DNA of 64,000 nucleotides from Pseudoxanthomonas sp. X-1 (GCF_020042665.1 NZ_CP083376.1:2330001-2394000); one strand, 5' to 3'. Positions 17,527 to 26,453 are shown, counted from the first letter of the stretch. Translations and numbers: made by a program. Notes: generated from the sequence alone by a model not told the origin.

Positions 17527-18276
17527 ATGAGCAAACCAGGATCCATCAAGGCTGCGGCACTGGCGCTGGCCATGCTGATCAGCGCTTGCGCGCTGGCCCG
17601 GCCCGTCGATTCGACAGCCGAGCGAAATCGCCAATTCGTCGCGCAGGCGTTCGAGAAGTGGGCCGCAGGCGGCGGGACGTTCTTCCAGGACGTCCTGGCG
17701 GACGACGTGGTGTGGACCATCAAGGGAACGAGCCCGGCAGCCGGGAGCTACGAGGGACGGGACATGTTCCTGAAACAGGCGGTCGCCCCCTTCGCGGCGC
17801 GCCTGTCCTCGCCGGTCCGGCCCACGGTAAAGGGCATCTGGGCGCAGGGCGACCACGTCATCGTGCATTGGGACGGTGACGCCATGGCGGCCGACGGAAG
17901 GCGTTACAGCAACAGTTATGTGTGGATTCTCCGGATGGCGAATCTGCGCGCAAGCAAGGTCACCGCGTTTCTCGACCTGGTGCCCTACGACGATGTCATC
18001 AGGCGAATTCCGATCGAGCGACAGGGAGACAATCAAATGCACAAGCATCCTTACATCGGCATGTGGGTGACCGCCGACGGGCGCATTCGTCAGGCGCTTC
18101 TCGCGAGCGGCCGCTACGACGAGGCGCGCGGCAGCCGGGAAAGCGCCTATCAGGGTCGTTACGAGGTGAAAGGAAACCGGATCGATTACTGGGACGACTC
18201 CGGATTCACAGCGGATGGCATCTTCGTCGACGAGAACACGCTCCATCACGGCGGGATGATCTTTCGTCGCCAGTAA
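17527..18276 (+). CDS. Lipoprotein fusing an NTF2/SnoaL-like domain to an Atu4866 domain
   Basis: 249 residues. The signal sequence ends in a lipobox-like ISAC (cysteine at about residue 21), suggesting lipid anchoring. Residues about 30-165 are an NTF2/SnoaL-like fold (NRQFVAQAFEKWAAGGG, then DDVVWTIKGTSP, then VTAFLDLVPYDDV). Residues 175-249 match the Atu4866 family pattern (HPYIGMWVTADG, RYDEARG, then DYWDDSGFTADG). These are usually separate proteins. Function unknown; related NTF2 proteins bind small hydrophobic ligands or hydrolyse them. Probably cotranscribed with the gene at 16886. Confidence 0.75.
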   Translation: MSKPGSIKAAALALAMLISACALARPVDSTAERNRQFVAQAFEKWAAGGGTFFQDVLADDVVWTIKGTSPAAGSYEGRDMFLKQAVAPFAARLSSPVRPTVKGIWAQGDHVIVHWDGDAMAADGRRYSNSYVWILRMANLRASKVTAFLDLVPYDDVIRRIPIERQGDNQMHKHPYIGMWVTADGRIRQALLASGRYDEARGSRESAYQGRYEVKGNRIDYWDDSGFTADGIFVDENTLHHGGMIFRRQ

Positions 18277-18833
18277 CCCCTGCTTTTTGCGGCGCTTTCA
18301 ACTGTTGGCGCGAGGCTGCGTCGTGCCGCTCGCGCCCGCAACGCCCTCCCTTGCGCCGGAGGCCGAACCATAGGGAAGGACCCCCGCCCTCCCCTATGGC
18401 CGCGCGCTGCACCTCGCCCGGCTCGGAAGATTGACTGCTCGTCTTCTTCGCAATGGCCGCATTCGCGCCCGAGCGGATCGCGCTTGCGATGCCATAACGC
18501 ACACCGTCTTGCCGCCGTCCCGATCACCTGATCGCTGGGCCGCCCTGGACACATCGCTTCGCAAATCCAGGCGATTGCATCGTTGGCCACACGCCCGCCG
18601 TCGCTGACCGATGGTCATGTGATGACGCACCGCCTGGTCGAGGCCGACGGCGGTCGGTCCACGACGATGCTGCGGCTTCAGCTGCGTCCCCGAAGCATTA
18701 ATCGCTTCTTAAAGTCGGCGCCCCAGATTGGGAGTGCCTGCTCTCCCGTACGCAGGCCATCGCCTCCGCCCTCCTCCGCGCTCCATGAGCGCTGAGGAAC
18801 GAGCACTCCCATGGCTGTCCAGGAGACTTCCCC
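18277..18833. other. Intergenic region upstream of the first NTP-exchange-like transporter
   Basis: About 557 bases without a believable gene. It contains an inverted repeat at 18368-18399 (CCATAGGG with CCCTATGG arms), possibly a terminator of the lipoprotein gene. At 18695-18713 it also has a TTAA direct repeat shared with the region at 30173-30277. Confidence 0.55.
18695..18713 (+). promoter_or_regulatory. TTAA direct repeat, candidate response-regulator box 1
   Basis: GCATTAAT-N6-TTAAA places two TTAA half-sites 11 bases apart, the phasing used by OmpR/PmrA-type response regulators. The same motif with identical spacing occurs at 30173-30191. Confidence 0.45.
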
Positions 18834-20240
18834 GTGAACAAGAGCGCCATGCCAACGTCGGGCCGATTTCGGCCGCTCCATCGCCTGTTCAATCTTCATC
18901 ACGAGGAGACCTGGCCGGTCCTGATCGCCGCGCTGTTCTTCTTCTGCGTGCTGACAGCGCTGATGCTGCTGCGGCCAGCGCGGGACGCCCTCGGCATGGA
19001 ACGCGGCATCGAGAGCATCCGCTGGCTGTTCGTCGGCACCGCGTTGGCGACGCTGGCGGTCAATCCGGTGTTCGGTTGGCTGGTCTCACGTTTGCGACGG
19101 CTGCAGTTCGTCGGTGCGACCTACGGCTTCTTCGTGCTGAGCCTGGTGGGATTCTGGGCGCTGCTGGTGTTCGCGCCGGGCGCCGTGGGCCAGCGAAGCG
19201 GGCAGGTGTTCTATGTCTGGTTCAGCGTATTCAACCTGTTCGTGACCATGGTGTTCTGGGCGCTGCTGGCGGATCGTTTCACGAGTGATCAGGGCAAGCG
19301 CTTGTTCGCGCTGATCTCCGTCGGCGGCACGCTGGGCGCGATCTTCGGCCCCTGGCTCACCTCGCGCCTGGCCGAGCCGCTCGGCACCCCGGGCCTGCTG
19401 CTGGTGGCGGGCGGGTTCCTGCTTGCGTCACTGACCCTCGCATGGCTGCTCATGCGCGTGAGGCCGGACAGCAGCGCCGCCAGCCAGCGGCTTTCTGTGA
19501 CGCGTCACGAGGCGGCGGACCCGCGCATCGGCGGCGGCGCGTGGGCCGGCCTGGCCGCGGTGTTCCGCTCGCGCTACCTGACCGCCATCGCCGGCTACGT
19601 CGTGCTGATGACCGTGCTCGCGACCTTCATCTACTTCACGCGTCTGCAGATGGTCGCCGCGGTCACCGACGACACGGATGCGCGTGCGGCCATCCTGGGT
19701 AACATCGACATGTGGACACAGGTGGCCGTGCTTGCGCTGCAGGTCACGCTGACCGGCAAGCTCATCCAGCGGTTCGGTCTGGGCGTGGCGCTGGCGATCC
19801 TGCCCGCCGCTATGGCGCTGGGCTTCATCGGGCTGGCGATCTATGGCTCGTTCGTTGTGCTGGTGCTGCTGGAGGCCAGCAACCGTGCCGTGCAGCGCGG
19901 CATCACCCGGCCGGCGCGCGAGGCGCTGTTCACCGTGGTCAGCCGCGAGGACAAGTACAAGGCCAAGGCCTTCGTCGACACCTTCATGTACCGCGCGGGA
20001 GACGTCGTCGGAGCGCAGGCCGAGGGCGTCCTCGGCCGGCTCGGGCTGGCCCTCGGCGGCCTGGCCAGCATCGTCGTGCCACTGGCCGTCGCCTGGGCCG
20101 CCATCGGCCTGTGGCTGGGCCGCGCGCAGGCCCGACATGCCGCCTCCGCGGCGCCGACGTCCGATTCCACCTTACGCAAAGCATCCGCGCAGGATCGCCC
20201 GCGCTCGCCGCATGCGTCCCCCGCCGCAGATGAGGCTTGA
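18834..20240 (+). CDS. NTP/NDP exchange-like MFS-type transporter (paralogue 1)
   Basis: 468-residue inner-membrane protein with about 12 hydrophobic segments. It resembles the Npt/ATP-ADP translocase-like branch found in free-living proteobacteria: LRPARDALGMERGIESIRWL, FYVWFSVFNLFVTMVFWALL, GKRLFALISVGGTLGAIFGP, then REALFTVVSREDKYKAKAFV and DTFMYRAGDVVGAQAEG. The substrate is not established for these relatives. The start is GTG with AGGAG eight to nine bases upstream. The 45-residue C-terminal tail is low-complexity. A close paralogue lies at 30514. An SDR gene follows after 128 bases. Confidence 0.72.
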   Translation: MNKSAMPTSGRFRPLHRLFNLHHEETWPVLIAALFFFCVLTALMLLRPARDALGMERGIESIRWLFVGTALATLAVNPVFGWLVSRLRRLQFVGATYGFFVLSLVGFWALLVFAPGAVGQRSGQVFYVWFSVFNLFVTMVFWALLADRFTSDQGKRLFALISVGGTLGAIFGPWLTSRLAEPLGTPGLLLVAGGFLLASLTLAWLLMRVRPDSSAASQRLSVTRHEAADPRIGGGAWAGLAAVFRSRYLTAIAGYVVLMTVLATFIYFTRLQMVAAVTDDTDARAAILGNIDMWTQVAVLALQVTLTGKLIQRFGLGVALAILPAAMALGFIGLAIYGSFVVLVLLEASNRAVQRGITRPAREALFTVVSREDKYKAKAFVDTFMYRAGDVVGAQAEGVLGRLGLALGGLASIVVPLAVAWAAIGLWLGRAQARHAASAAPTSDSTLRKASAQDRPRSPHASPAADEA

Positions 20241-20368
20241 CGACACCCGCACCGACAGTCCGCTGCCCGAACGGTATGGCGACGGCCCTGGCGGCGTCAC
20301 GCCAGGCCGCAAACGCCGCTTCCTGTGCTCACGCAACACCCACTCCCATCCCTCGCGAGGACTCGCCC

Positions 20369-21433
20369 ATGCTCAACGAACCCATCCCTTCCCGCACGCC
20401 GCGCTCTTCCCGCTGGCGCCGCTGGCTCGCCGCCCTTGGTCTGCTGCTGGGCAGCGTGTCCACCGTCGGCGCGACCGCGCAGACCCCGCCACCGCCCGCC
20501 TGGAGCACGGCCGACATGCCCTCGCAGAAGGGGCGCATCTTCCTGGTCACAGGCGGAACCAGCGGCATGGGATTCGAGGATGCCAAGGCCCTGGCGGCGG
20601 CAGGCGCCCGCGTGATCATCGCCGCGCGCAACGCGGAGCGCGGACAGGAGGCGATCGACAGGATCCGGCAGGACATTCCGGCGGCGCAGGTGCAGTTTGA
20701 AAGGCTGGACCTTTCCAGCCTGTCCTCGGTTCGGGACCTCGGCAGGCGCCTGGGCGCTTCCCTCCCCAGGCTGGATGGCTTGATCAACAACGCGGCCATC
20801 ATGGCGACGCCCGAGCGCGCGACGTCGGTGGATGGCCTGGAAATGCAGTTCGCCACCAACTACGCCGGCCACTTCGTCCTCACCGCCGAGCTGCTGCCCC
20901 TGCTGCGCAAGAGCGACGCGCCACGCGTGGTGACCTTGTCCAGCGTCGCGGTGCATCGCGGCACGCTGAACCTCGACGACCTGCAGTCGTCCGGCGCCTA
21001 TGAGCCCATGACGACGTACGCGCAGTCGAAGCTGGCCTGCCTGATGTTCGCCTTCGAGCTGCAGCGTCGCAGCGATGCCGCGGGATGGGGCATCCAGAGC
21101 ATGGCCGCGCATCCCGGCGTGGCGGTCACGGAGCTGGTGGCGCGCGGCCCGGGCCTGGACAGCCCACAGGGACGCCAATGGGCCAGCCACCGGGAGCACT
21201 ACCAGACCGCGGCGCAGGGCGCCATTCCCACGCTGTACGCGGCGACCGCGCCTACGGCGCAGGGCGGCGTCTACTACGGGCCGACCGGGCCCAATGAAAT
21301 CTCCGGACCGCTGGGTCTGGCCACTGTTCCCGCCATCGCCCGCGACACGGCGGCGGCCGCCAGACTGTGGGAGTTGAGCGAGGAGATCACCGGCGCACGT
21401 TTCCCGCAGCCCGTCCCCACCCGCACGCGATGA
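20369..21433 (+). CDS. Short-chain dehydrogenase with an N-terminal export-type signal
   Basis: 354 residues. Residues 1-40 carry a twin-arginine-containing basic stretch then a hydrophobic run (RRWLAALGLLLGSVSTVGA), resembling a Tat signal peptide or membrane anchor. The catalytic part is a classical SDR: TGGTSGMG nucleotide motif, LINNAAIM, and active-site YAQSK. Overall it resembles retinol dehydrogenase/WW-oxidoreductase-like SDRs. An SDR outside the cytosol would need its nucleotide exported in the folded enzyme, which a Tat route allows. It is possibly cotranscribed with the transporter before it. Confidence 0.82.
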   Translation: MLNEPIPSRTPRSSRWRRWLAALGLLLGSVSTVGATAQTPPPPAWSTADMPSQKGRIFLVTGGTSGMGFEDAKALAAAGARVIIAARNAERGQEAIDRIRQDIPAAQVQFERLDLSSLSSVRDLGRRLGASLPRLDGLINNAAIMATPERATSVDGLEMQFATNYAGHFVLTAELLPLLRKSDAPRVVTLSSVAVHRGTLNLDDLQSSGAYEPMTTYAQSKLACLMFAFELQRRSDAAGWGIQSMAAHPGVAVTELVARGPGLDSPQGRQWASHREHYQTAAQGAIPTLYAATAPTAQGGVYYGPTGPNEISGPLGLATVPAIARDTAAAARLWELSEEITGARFPQPVPTRTR

Positions 21434-21752
21434 CGTGACGTCGATCGCGATGTTCGCCCCGGCATGCGGCGGCTCGCCCGCCGCCTCGCCGACCCAGGCA
21501 GGCCGCGGGACGTCGCAGGCCGTCCCACACCCGGGAGCGGGCCAGCTCTTTGTCCACCTGCCGGACCGGCGGCGCCGTCTTCACCGCATGCATCGCGATT
21601 TTCTTCGGAGATACGGCCACCGGACGGACGCCCATGATCGATGCGCGTCCGCCCTGCCCGCTGCCTGCAGGCCCGCCTTCCCTTCCACGGATGAAATGGC
21701 TCCGTTGAGGAGCCACATGGGGCCGTGACCTCAGCCCGCGAGGCTTGGGCAG
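21434..21752. other. Intergenic stretch between convergent SDR and HxlR genes
   Basis: About 320 bases. I see no gene, clear hairpin or repeat. It includes one inverted KOPS octamer at 21652-21659. Confidence 0.45.
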
Positions 21753-22097
21753 CTAGGCTCGGCCCCGTGTCCAGTCGAAGAGCGCATCGAACACCGGCCC
21801 GAGCCGCCGCGCTTCCTCGGTGATTTCGTATTCCACCCTGGGCGGGACTTCGGGATAGAGCGTCCTGCGCACCAGGCCATCCTTCTCGAGTTCCCGAAGC
21901 TGCATGGTGAGCATGTGCTGGGTCACCCCCGGCACGGCGCGACGCAGCTCGTTGAAGCGATGCGTCCCGTGGCTGAGCACCCACAAGATCTCAAGCTTCC
22001 ATTTGCCGCCGAACACCGCAATCGCTTCACGAATCTGGGCATGGAGCGCGGCAGCGTGTTCCTCGCTGGGACACGAATCAACAGTATGGTCAGGCAT
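21753..22097 (-). CDS. HxlR family winged-helix regulator
   Basis: 114-residue DNA-binding protein. The HxlR signature is clear: AIAVFGGKWKLEILWVL, then RFNELRRAVPGVTQHMLTMQLRELEKDGL, then VEYEITEEARRLGPVF. An N-terminal cysteine (CPSE, residue 9) occupies the place where redox- or quinone-sensing HxlR proteins such as YodB/HypR carry their reactive cysteine. Divergent from azoR, a pairing known for quinone/azo-responsive HxlR regulators, so it probably represses azoR. Confidence 0.92.
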   Translation of the reverse strand: MPDHTVDSCPSEEHAAALHAQIREAIAVFGGKWKLEILWVLSHGTHRFNELRRAVPGVTQHMLTMQLRELEKDGLVRRTLYPEVPPRVEYEITEEARRLGPVFDALFDWTRGRA

Positions 22098-22130
22098 ACC
22101 AGGTCTGCAAGATGATCCTTCTTGTCCAGA

Positions 22131-22150
22131 AAACTATACGCGCTTAGTTT
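22131..22150. promoter_or_regulatory. Inverted repeat, candidate HxlR operator
   Basis: AAACTA-N8-TAGTTT, perfect 6-base arms in the 109-base gap between the divergent HxlR and azoR genes. AT-rich arms in GC-rich DNA favour a functional site. Confidence 0.5.
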
Positions 22151-22206
22151 GCTGCGGGCACCGACCGCTTGGCCTGTGCAGACCCCGCTCACGCATAGAC
22201 TCGGAC

Positions 22207-22815
22207 ATGAAAATTCTGCACATCGATTCCAGCATTCAAGGCGACAGTTCCATCAGCCGCCGCCTGTCGGCCGCCATCGTCAGCCGGCTCCTGGCCGTAG
22301 CGCCGGACAGCAGGGTGACGTACCGGGATCTGGCGATGGAGCCGCTCCCGCAGTTCTCGCCCGAAGTCGTGGCCGCCATGCAGGACAACGATGGACACGG
22401 GAAAAGCGCCGAAGTCATGGCGCGCCTGCGCGAAGCATTGGATGAGCTGCTCGCGGCCGACACGATCGTCGTCGGCGCGCCGATGTACAACTTCAGCATC
22501 CCCACCCAGCTCAAGTCCTGGCTGGACGCGATCGCCGTGCCCGGGAAGACCTTCAGCTATGGCGCCGAAGGCGTGACGGGGCTGCTCGGGGACAAGCGCG
22601 TCATCGTCGCCTCGGCCCGCGGCGGCCTCTACGAACAGGGCTCGCCTGCCGCTGCCGCCGAACATCATGAGACCTACCTGCGCGCCTTCTTCGGCTTTCT
22701 CGGCGTCACGCGGTTCGAGGTCGTTCGCGCCGAAGGCGTTCGCCTGGATCCGCAGATCGCCGCGCAGGCTGTGAGCGACGCGCTGGCCCAGGCCTCGCAG
22801 CTGCTGCCGGCATGA
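22207..22815 (+). CDS. azoR: FMN-dependent NADH-azoreductase / quinone reductase AzoR
   Basis: Flavodoxin-fold enzyme that reduces quinones and azo dyes by two electrons, limiting redox cycling. The 202 residues match the family. The N-terminus MKILHIDSSIQGDSSISRRL contains the phosphate-binding loop. The FMN site APMYNFSIPTQLKSWLD is characteristic, as is GVTGLLGDKRVIVASARGG. It stands alone and divergent from an HxlR regulator with a candidate operator between them. Confidence 0.95.
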   Translation: MKILHIDSSIQGDSSISRRLSAAIVSRLLAVAPDSRVTYRDLAMEPLPQFSPEVVAAMQDNDGHGKSAEVMARLREALDELLAADTIVVGAPMYNFSIPTQLKSWLDAIAVPGKTFSYGAEGVTGLLGDKRVIVASARGGLYEQGSPAAAAEHHETYLRAFFGFLGVTRFEVVRAEGVRLDPQIAAQAVSDALAQASQLLPA

Positions 22816-23006
22816 CGCCCGCCGGCGAGGCCGACCGGAACCGCAGTCAACCGGATTAATGTCCGCCCCGCCGGCCGGCTGCCAGGATGGCATGCCAGCT
22901 CGACCGACCGCCGCGCAGGACGCCCGGCTGCGGAACAACGACTATCGATCACGCATGGCGCCGGCCGGTCGAACGCGGCGCCGAGGTGCAGGCATCCACC
23001 GCGGCG

Positions 23007-23921
23007 TCATCCGGGCGGCGGAGCGCCGAAACGATCCTCGTACAACCGCGCCACCCAGTCGATGAAGACTCTCACGCGGGGTGACAACTGGCGATGCAAC
23101 GGGTACATCGCGGACACCGGCAGCCCTGTGCTCGACCAATCTCCCAGCACCTGCACGAGACGACCATCGCGCAGCTCGTCCTCGACGTGGAAGCGCGGCA
23201 GCTGAATCAGGCCGCAGCCCTGCAGCGCGCATGTCACGTAGCTTTCCGCGTCGTTGACCGCGATCCACCCGCCCAGCTCGAACGCCCTGACCTGCCCATC
23301 GACGATGAGTTCGAACGGGTAGTTGCGGTCATGGCTGCTGGCGAAGAAGCCCACGGCCTGATGCGAGGACAACGCATCGGGATCTCGAGGCGTGCCGAAG
23401 TTCCGCAGGTAGTCCGGGCTTGCACAGATGACCTCCGGCATCACGGCCAGGCGCCGCGCGACCAGTGACGAGTCCTTGGGCGTGCCGGCACGCACGACGC
23501 AGTCGATTCCCTCACGGACAAGATCCACCAGGCGATCGCCGCTGCTGATGACCAGATCCATCCTCGGATAGAGGCGGCGGAACTCATCGATGCGCGGCAG
23601 CACGATCCGCGTCGCGTGGGTGCCATGCAGGTCCAGACGCAGGATGCCACGCGGGTCCGCGACATTCGTGCGCAGTGAGGACTCGGCGTCGTCCAGGTCT
23701 GCCAGCAGTTGCACGCAGCGCTCATAGAACGCTTGGCCATCCAGGGTCGGGCGCACCTGACGGGTCGTGCGCTCGAGCAGGCGCGTGCCCAGCCTCGCCT
23801 CCAGTTCCTTCATCGCATGGGTGGCGGTGGCGCGCGGGATCCCGAGCGCACCGGCGGCCCGGGTGAAGCTGCCCAGTTCGACGATTCGGGTGAGCAGCCG
23901 GAAAGAGTCGAAACGATCCAT
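23007..23921 (-). CDS. LysR family transcriptional regulator
   Basis: 304 residues, with an N-terminal winged HTH (FRLLTRIVELGSFTRAAGAL, LEARLGTRLLERTTR) of the large LysR subgroup that controls dehydrogenases and oxidoreductases, and a LysR substrate-binding domain. The divergent neighbour is an SDR gene that heads a probable SDR-SDR-DUF1097-DoxX run. The 120-base gap holds nested inverted repeats. The effector is unknown. Confidence 0.94.
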   Translation of the reverse strand: MDRFDSFRLLTRIVELGSFTRAAGALGIPRATATHAMKELEARLGTRLLERTTRQVRPTLDGQAFYERCVQLLADLDDAESSLRTNVADPRGILRLDLHGTHATRIVLPRIDEFRRLYPRMDLVISSGDRLVDLVREGIDCVVRAGTPKDSSLVARRLAVMPEVICASPDYLRNFGTPRDPDALSSHQAVGFFASSHDRNYPFELIVDGQVRAFELGGWIAVNDAESYVTCALQGCGLIQLPRFHVEDELRDGRLVQVLGDWSSTGLPVSAMYPLHRQLSPRVRVFIDWVARLYEDRFGAPPPG

Positions 23922-23926
23922 CTCCT

Positions 23927-23990
23927 ATTGTTGTCGATTTTTGAATGTAATTGCCAACATTCGATTGTTTATCCAGAAGCCGACAACGAT
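23927..23990. promoter_or_regulatory. Nested inverted repeats, candidate LysR operator
   Basis: Inner arms GAATGT (23943-23948) and ACATTC (23957-23962) are separated by eight bases. Outer arms ATTGTTGTCG (23927-23936) and CGACAACGAT (23981-23990) match at nine of ten positions. The region is notably AT-rich. It lies between the divergent LysR and SDR genes. Confidence 0.5.
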
Positions 23991-24041
23991 CAGCATGGAC
24001 GCCGTCCCCACCCGCCTCGCGGGCGCCCCATGGAGTACGAA

Positions 24042-24818
24042 ATGAGCGCGATCCATCACCGCAGTCCCCAGTCCGCCCTCCCCGGCCCTCCGCTACGGGT
24101 CGCCATCGTCGCCGGTGGTTCGCGTGGCATCGGCCGCGCGATCGTGCGTCGCCTGGCGGCCGATGGTTTCGCCGTGGTCATCAACTACACCGGCAACGCG
24201 TCCGCGGCGGAATCGGTCGCGCAGGAGGTGCGCGCGGGCGGCGGCGACGCGGTCGTCGTCCAGGCGGATGTCTGCCGCCCGGAAGATGTGGCGCGCCTGT
24301 TCGCGGCCGCGCAGGACGCCTTCGGCCAGACCGATGTGGTCGTCAACAGCGCCGGCATCATGCCCATGGCGCCCATCGAAGAATCCAGCCTTGCCGACTT
24401 CGACCGCGTCATCGCCGTCAACCTGCGCGGCAGCTTCCTGATGCTGGCGCAGGCCGCGCACCACTTGCGCGAAGGCGGTCGGATCATCGCCCTGTCCACC
24501 AGCGTGATCGCCAAATCCTTTCCCGGCTACGGGCCCTACATCGCCTCCAAGGCCGGGGTCGAGGGCCTGGTGCCTGTGCTGGCCAACGAACTGCGCGGCC
24601 GGGGCATCACCGTCAACGCGATCGCCCCGGGGCCGGTGGGCACCGAGCTGTTCTTCGCCGGCAAGACGGCCGAGCAGATCGCGCACATCAGCCAGCTCGC
24701 CCCGCTCGGGCGCCTCGGCACGCCGGAGGACATCGCGGCCGCGGTCGCCTTCCTGGCCGGACCGGAGGGAGGCTGGGTCAATGCCCAGGTCCTGCGCGTC
24801 AACGGCGGCTACGCCTGA
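24042..24818 (+). CDS. SDR family oxidoreductase (3-oxoacyl-ACP reductase-like)
   Basis: 258-residue classical SDR. The nucleotide motif AGGSRGIGRA lies at about residues 25-34, VVNSAGIM in strand beta4, the catalytic serine in STSV, and YIASK supplies the Tyr/Lys. It ends GGWVNAQVLRVNGGYA as FabG-like enzymes do. The start at 24042 follows GGAG by six bases; an in-frame ATG at 24030 is possible. Another SDR gene follows after 45 bases. The substrate is unknown. Confidence 0.92.
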   Translation: MSAIHHRSPQSALPGPPLRVAIVAGGSRGIGRAIVRRLAADGFAVVINYTGNASAAESVAQEVRAGGGDAVVVQADVCRPEDVARLFAAAQDAFGQTDVVVNSAGIMPMAPIEESSLADFDRVIAVNLRGSFLMLAQAAHHLREGGRIIALSTSVIAKSFPGYGPYIASKAGVEGLVPVLANELRGRGITVNAIAPGPVGTELFFAGKTAEQIAHISQLAPLGRLGTPEDIAAAVAFLAGPEGGWVNAQVLRVNGGYA

Positions 24819-24863
24819 TCACGATTCCCACCGCACGACGCAAGCGCGTCCTGGAGACTTTCC

Positions 24864-25802
24864 ATGAAGGCTCATCCGAAGCACGTCATCCTCGTCACCG
24901 GCGCCTCCAGCGGCTTCGGCGCCCTGTCGGCGCGAGCGCTCGCACGGGCGGGCCATATCGTCTATGCGAGCATGCGCGAGACCGCGGGCCGCAACGCTGC
25001 GCAGGTGCAGGCCGCACGCGACGATGCGGACAAGCAGCGCATCGATCTGCGCACGATCGAACTGGATGTCCAGTCGCAGGCCTCCGCCGATCGGGCGATC
25101 GCACGCATCGTTGGCGAGACTGGCCGACTCGACGTGGTGATGCATAACGCGGGGCACATGGCGTTCGGCCCGGCCGAGGCCTTCACGCCCGAGCAGTATG
25201 CCCAGCTCTACGACATCAACGTTCTCGGCGCGCAGCGCGTCAACCGCGCGGCAGTGCCGCACCTACGCCAACAGGGACGTGGCCTGGTGTTGTGGATCGG
25301 CAGCAGCAGCCATCGCGGTGGCACCCCACCCTATCTCGCGCCGTACTTCGCGGCGAAGGCCGCGATGGACGCGCTCGCGGTCAGCTACGCCGCAGAACTC
25401 ACGCGGTGGGGGATCGAATCCTCGATCGTGGTACCCGGCGCGTTCACCAAGGGCACCCAGCACTTCGCCCACCCTGCCGTGCCGGCCGATACCGACCGTC
25501 TCGCCGAATACGATGCGGGCCCAACTCAGGGCCTCGCCCAGGAAATCCTCAGCGGGCTCGCCGCTTGCGAGCCACCGGACGCGGACGTGGCGGCCGTGGC
25601 ACAGGCCGTGGTCGACGTCGTCGATTCGCCGTTCGGGAAACGGCCCTTCCGCATCCACGTCGATCCCTCCAGCGACGGTTGCGAGGTGGTGAACGTGGTG
25701 GCCGACCGGATCCGCGCCGAGTTCCTGCGCCGCATCCGGCTCGGCGATCTGCTGACACCGCGGGACGCTGCCCCAGCCGAGGGGGTGTCCCATGGCGCAT
25801 GA
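24864..25802 (+). CDS. SDR family oxidoreductase
   Basis: 312-residue SDR, longer than classical members because of an extended C-terminus. TGASSGFG nucleotide motif, HNAGHM, WIGSSSH with the catalytic serine, and YFAAK (Tyr/Lys). It resembles the SDR5/retinol-dehydrogenase-like group. The stop overlaps the start of the DUF1097 gene by 11 bases, so translation is coupled. It probably belongs to the operon under the LysR gene at 23007. Confidence 0.9.
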   Translation: MKAHPKHVILVTGASSGFGALSARALARAGHIVYASMRETAGRNAAQVQAARDDADKQRIDLRTIELDVQSQASADRAIARIVGETGRLDVVMHNAGHMAFGPAEAFTPEQYAQLYDINVLGAQRVNRAAVPHLRQQGRGLVLWIGSSSHRGGTPPYLAPYFAAKAAMDALAVSYAAELTRWGIESSIVVPGAFTKGTQHFAHPAVPADTDRLAEYDAGPTQGLAQEILSGLAACEPPDADVAAVAQAVVDVVDSPFGKRPFRIHVDPSSDGCEVVNVVADRIRAEFLRRIRLGDLLTPRDAAPAEGVSHGA

Positions 25803-26289
25803 TGCCGGCGTCGCCAGGGAGTTCAAGATCACACTGGGCGAATCGGTCATCGCCACGTGCGCGGCCACGATCAGTGCGCTGGTGCTGGAGGTCCCGGTGT
25901 GGGCGATGTTCGTCGGATGGATCTCCTACTTCACGCGCGGGGTCAATCTCCGCCAAGGGCTGGTCAATCTGGTCTGCGTGTTCATCGGACTCGGCCTGGG
26001 AATCGCGGCGGGCGCGGCGACCCACGCCCTCACGCCTCATCTCGGTCCGGTGGCCCTCACGGCCGTCGTGTTCGCCATGTCGCTCGTGGTGCTGTCGCTA
26101 CGGCATCTGCCGGTGTTCAACAACCTGCTCGGCTTCTTTCTCGGACTGGTCGCCTTCTTCGCTTCGCACCAGCCGCCCTCGTGGGTCGCATTCGCGGACC
26201 TGGCCATGGCCGCGGCGGTCGGCACGACGGCCGCCTGGATCGCCGTCCTGCTTCAACGGCGAGCACTGCGCGCAGACGCCCGGGCCTGA
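25792..26289 (+). CDS. DUF1097 family membrane protein
   Basis: 165-residue inner-membrane protein with about five hydrophobic segments (ISALVLEVPVWAMFVGWISY, LVNLVCVFIGLGLGIAAGAA and others), matching the DUF1097/YcdZ family in length and in the WAMFVGWISYF motif. Function unknown. It overlaps the previous SDR gene by 11 bases. Confidence 0.8.
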   Translation: MAHDAGVAREFKITLGESVIATCAATISALVLEVPVWAMFVGWISYFTRGVNLRQGLVNLVCVFIGLGLGIAAGAATHALTPHLGPVALTAVVFAMSLVVLSLRHLPVFNNLLGFFLGLVAFFASHQPPSWVAFADLAMAAAVGTTAAWIAVLLQRRALRADARA

Positions 26290-26453
26290 CACGCCTGGCA
26301 TTCCCCGGTCGATCGCTCCCACGGCATCGCGCAGGCCGCAACGACGTCACAGCTCGCCGGCGCGATCGCAAACCATTCCTTGCCGGTGGGGTCGGCGCCA
26401 TCCATCCCACAAAAAACGCGGCCGCCCCGGCCGTTGCCCTCCTGGAGGACACG

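Noticed and set aside
26410..26440. AAAAAACGCGGCCGCCCCGGCCG as a terminator before DoxX
   Set aside because: The hairpin is short and imperfect and the A tract is on the wrong side for + strand termination of the DUF1097 gene.
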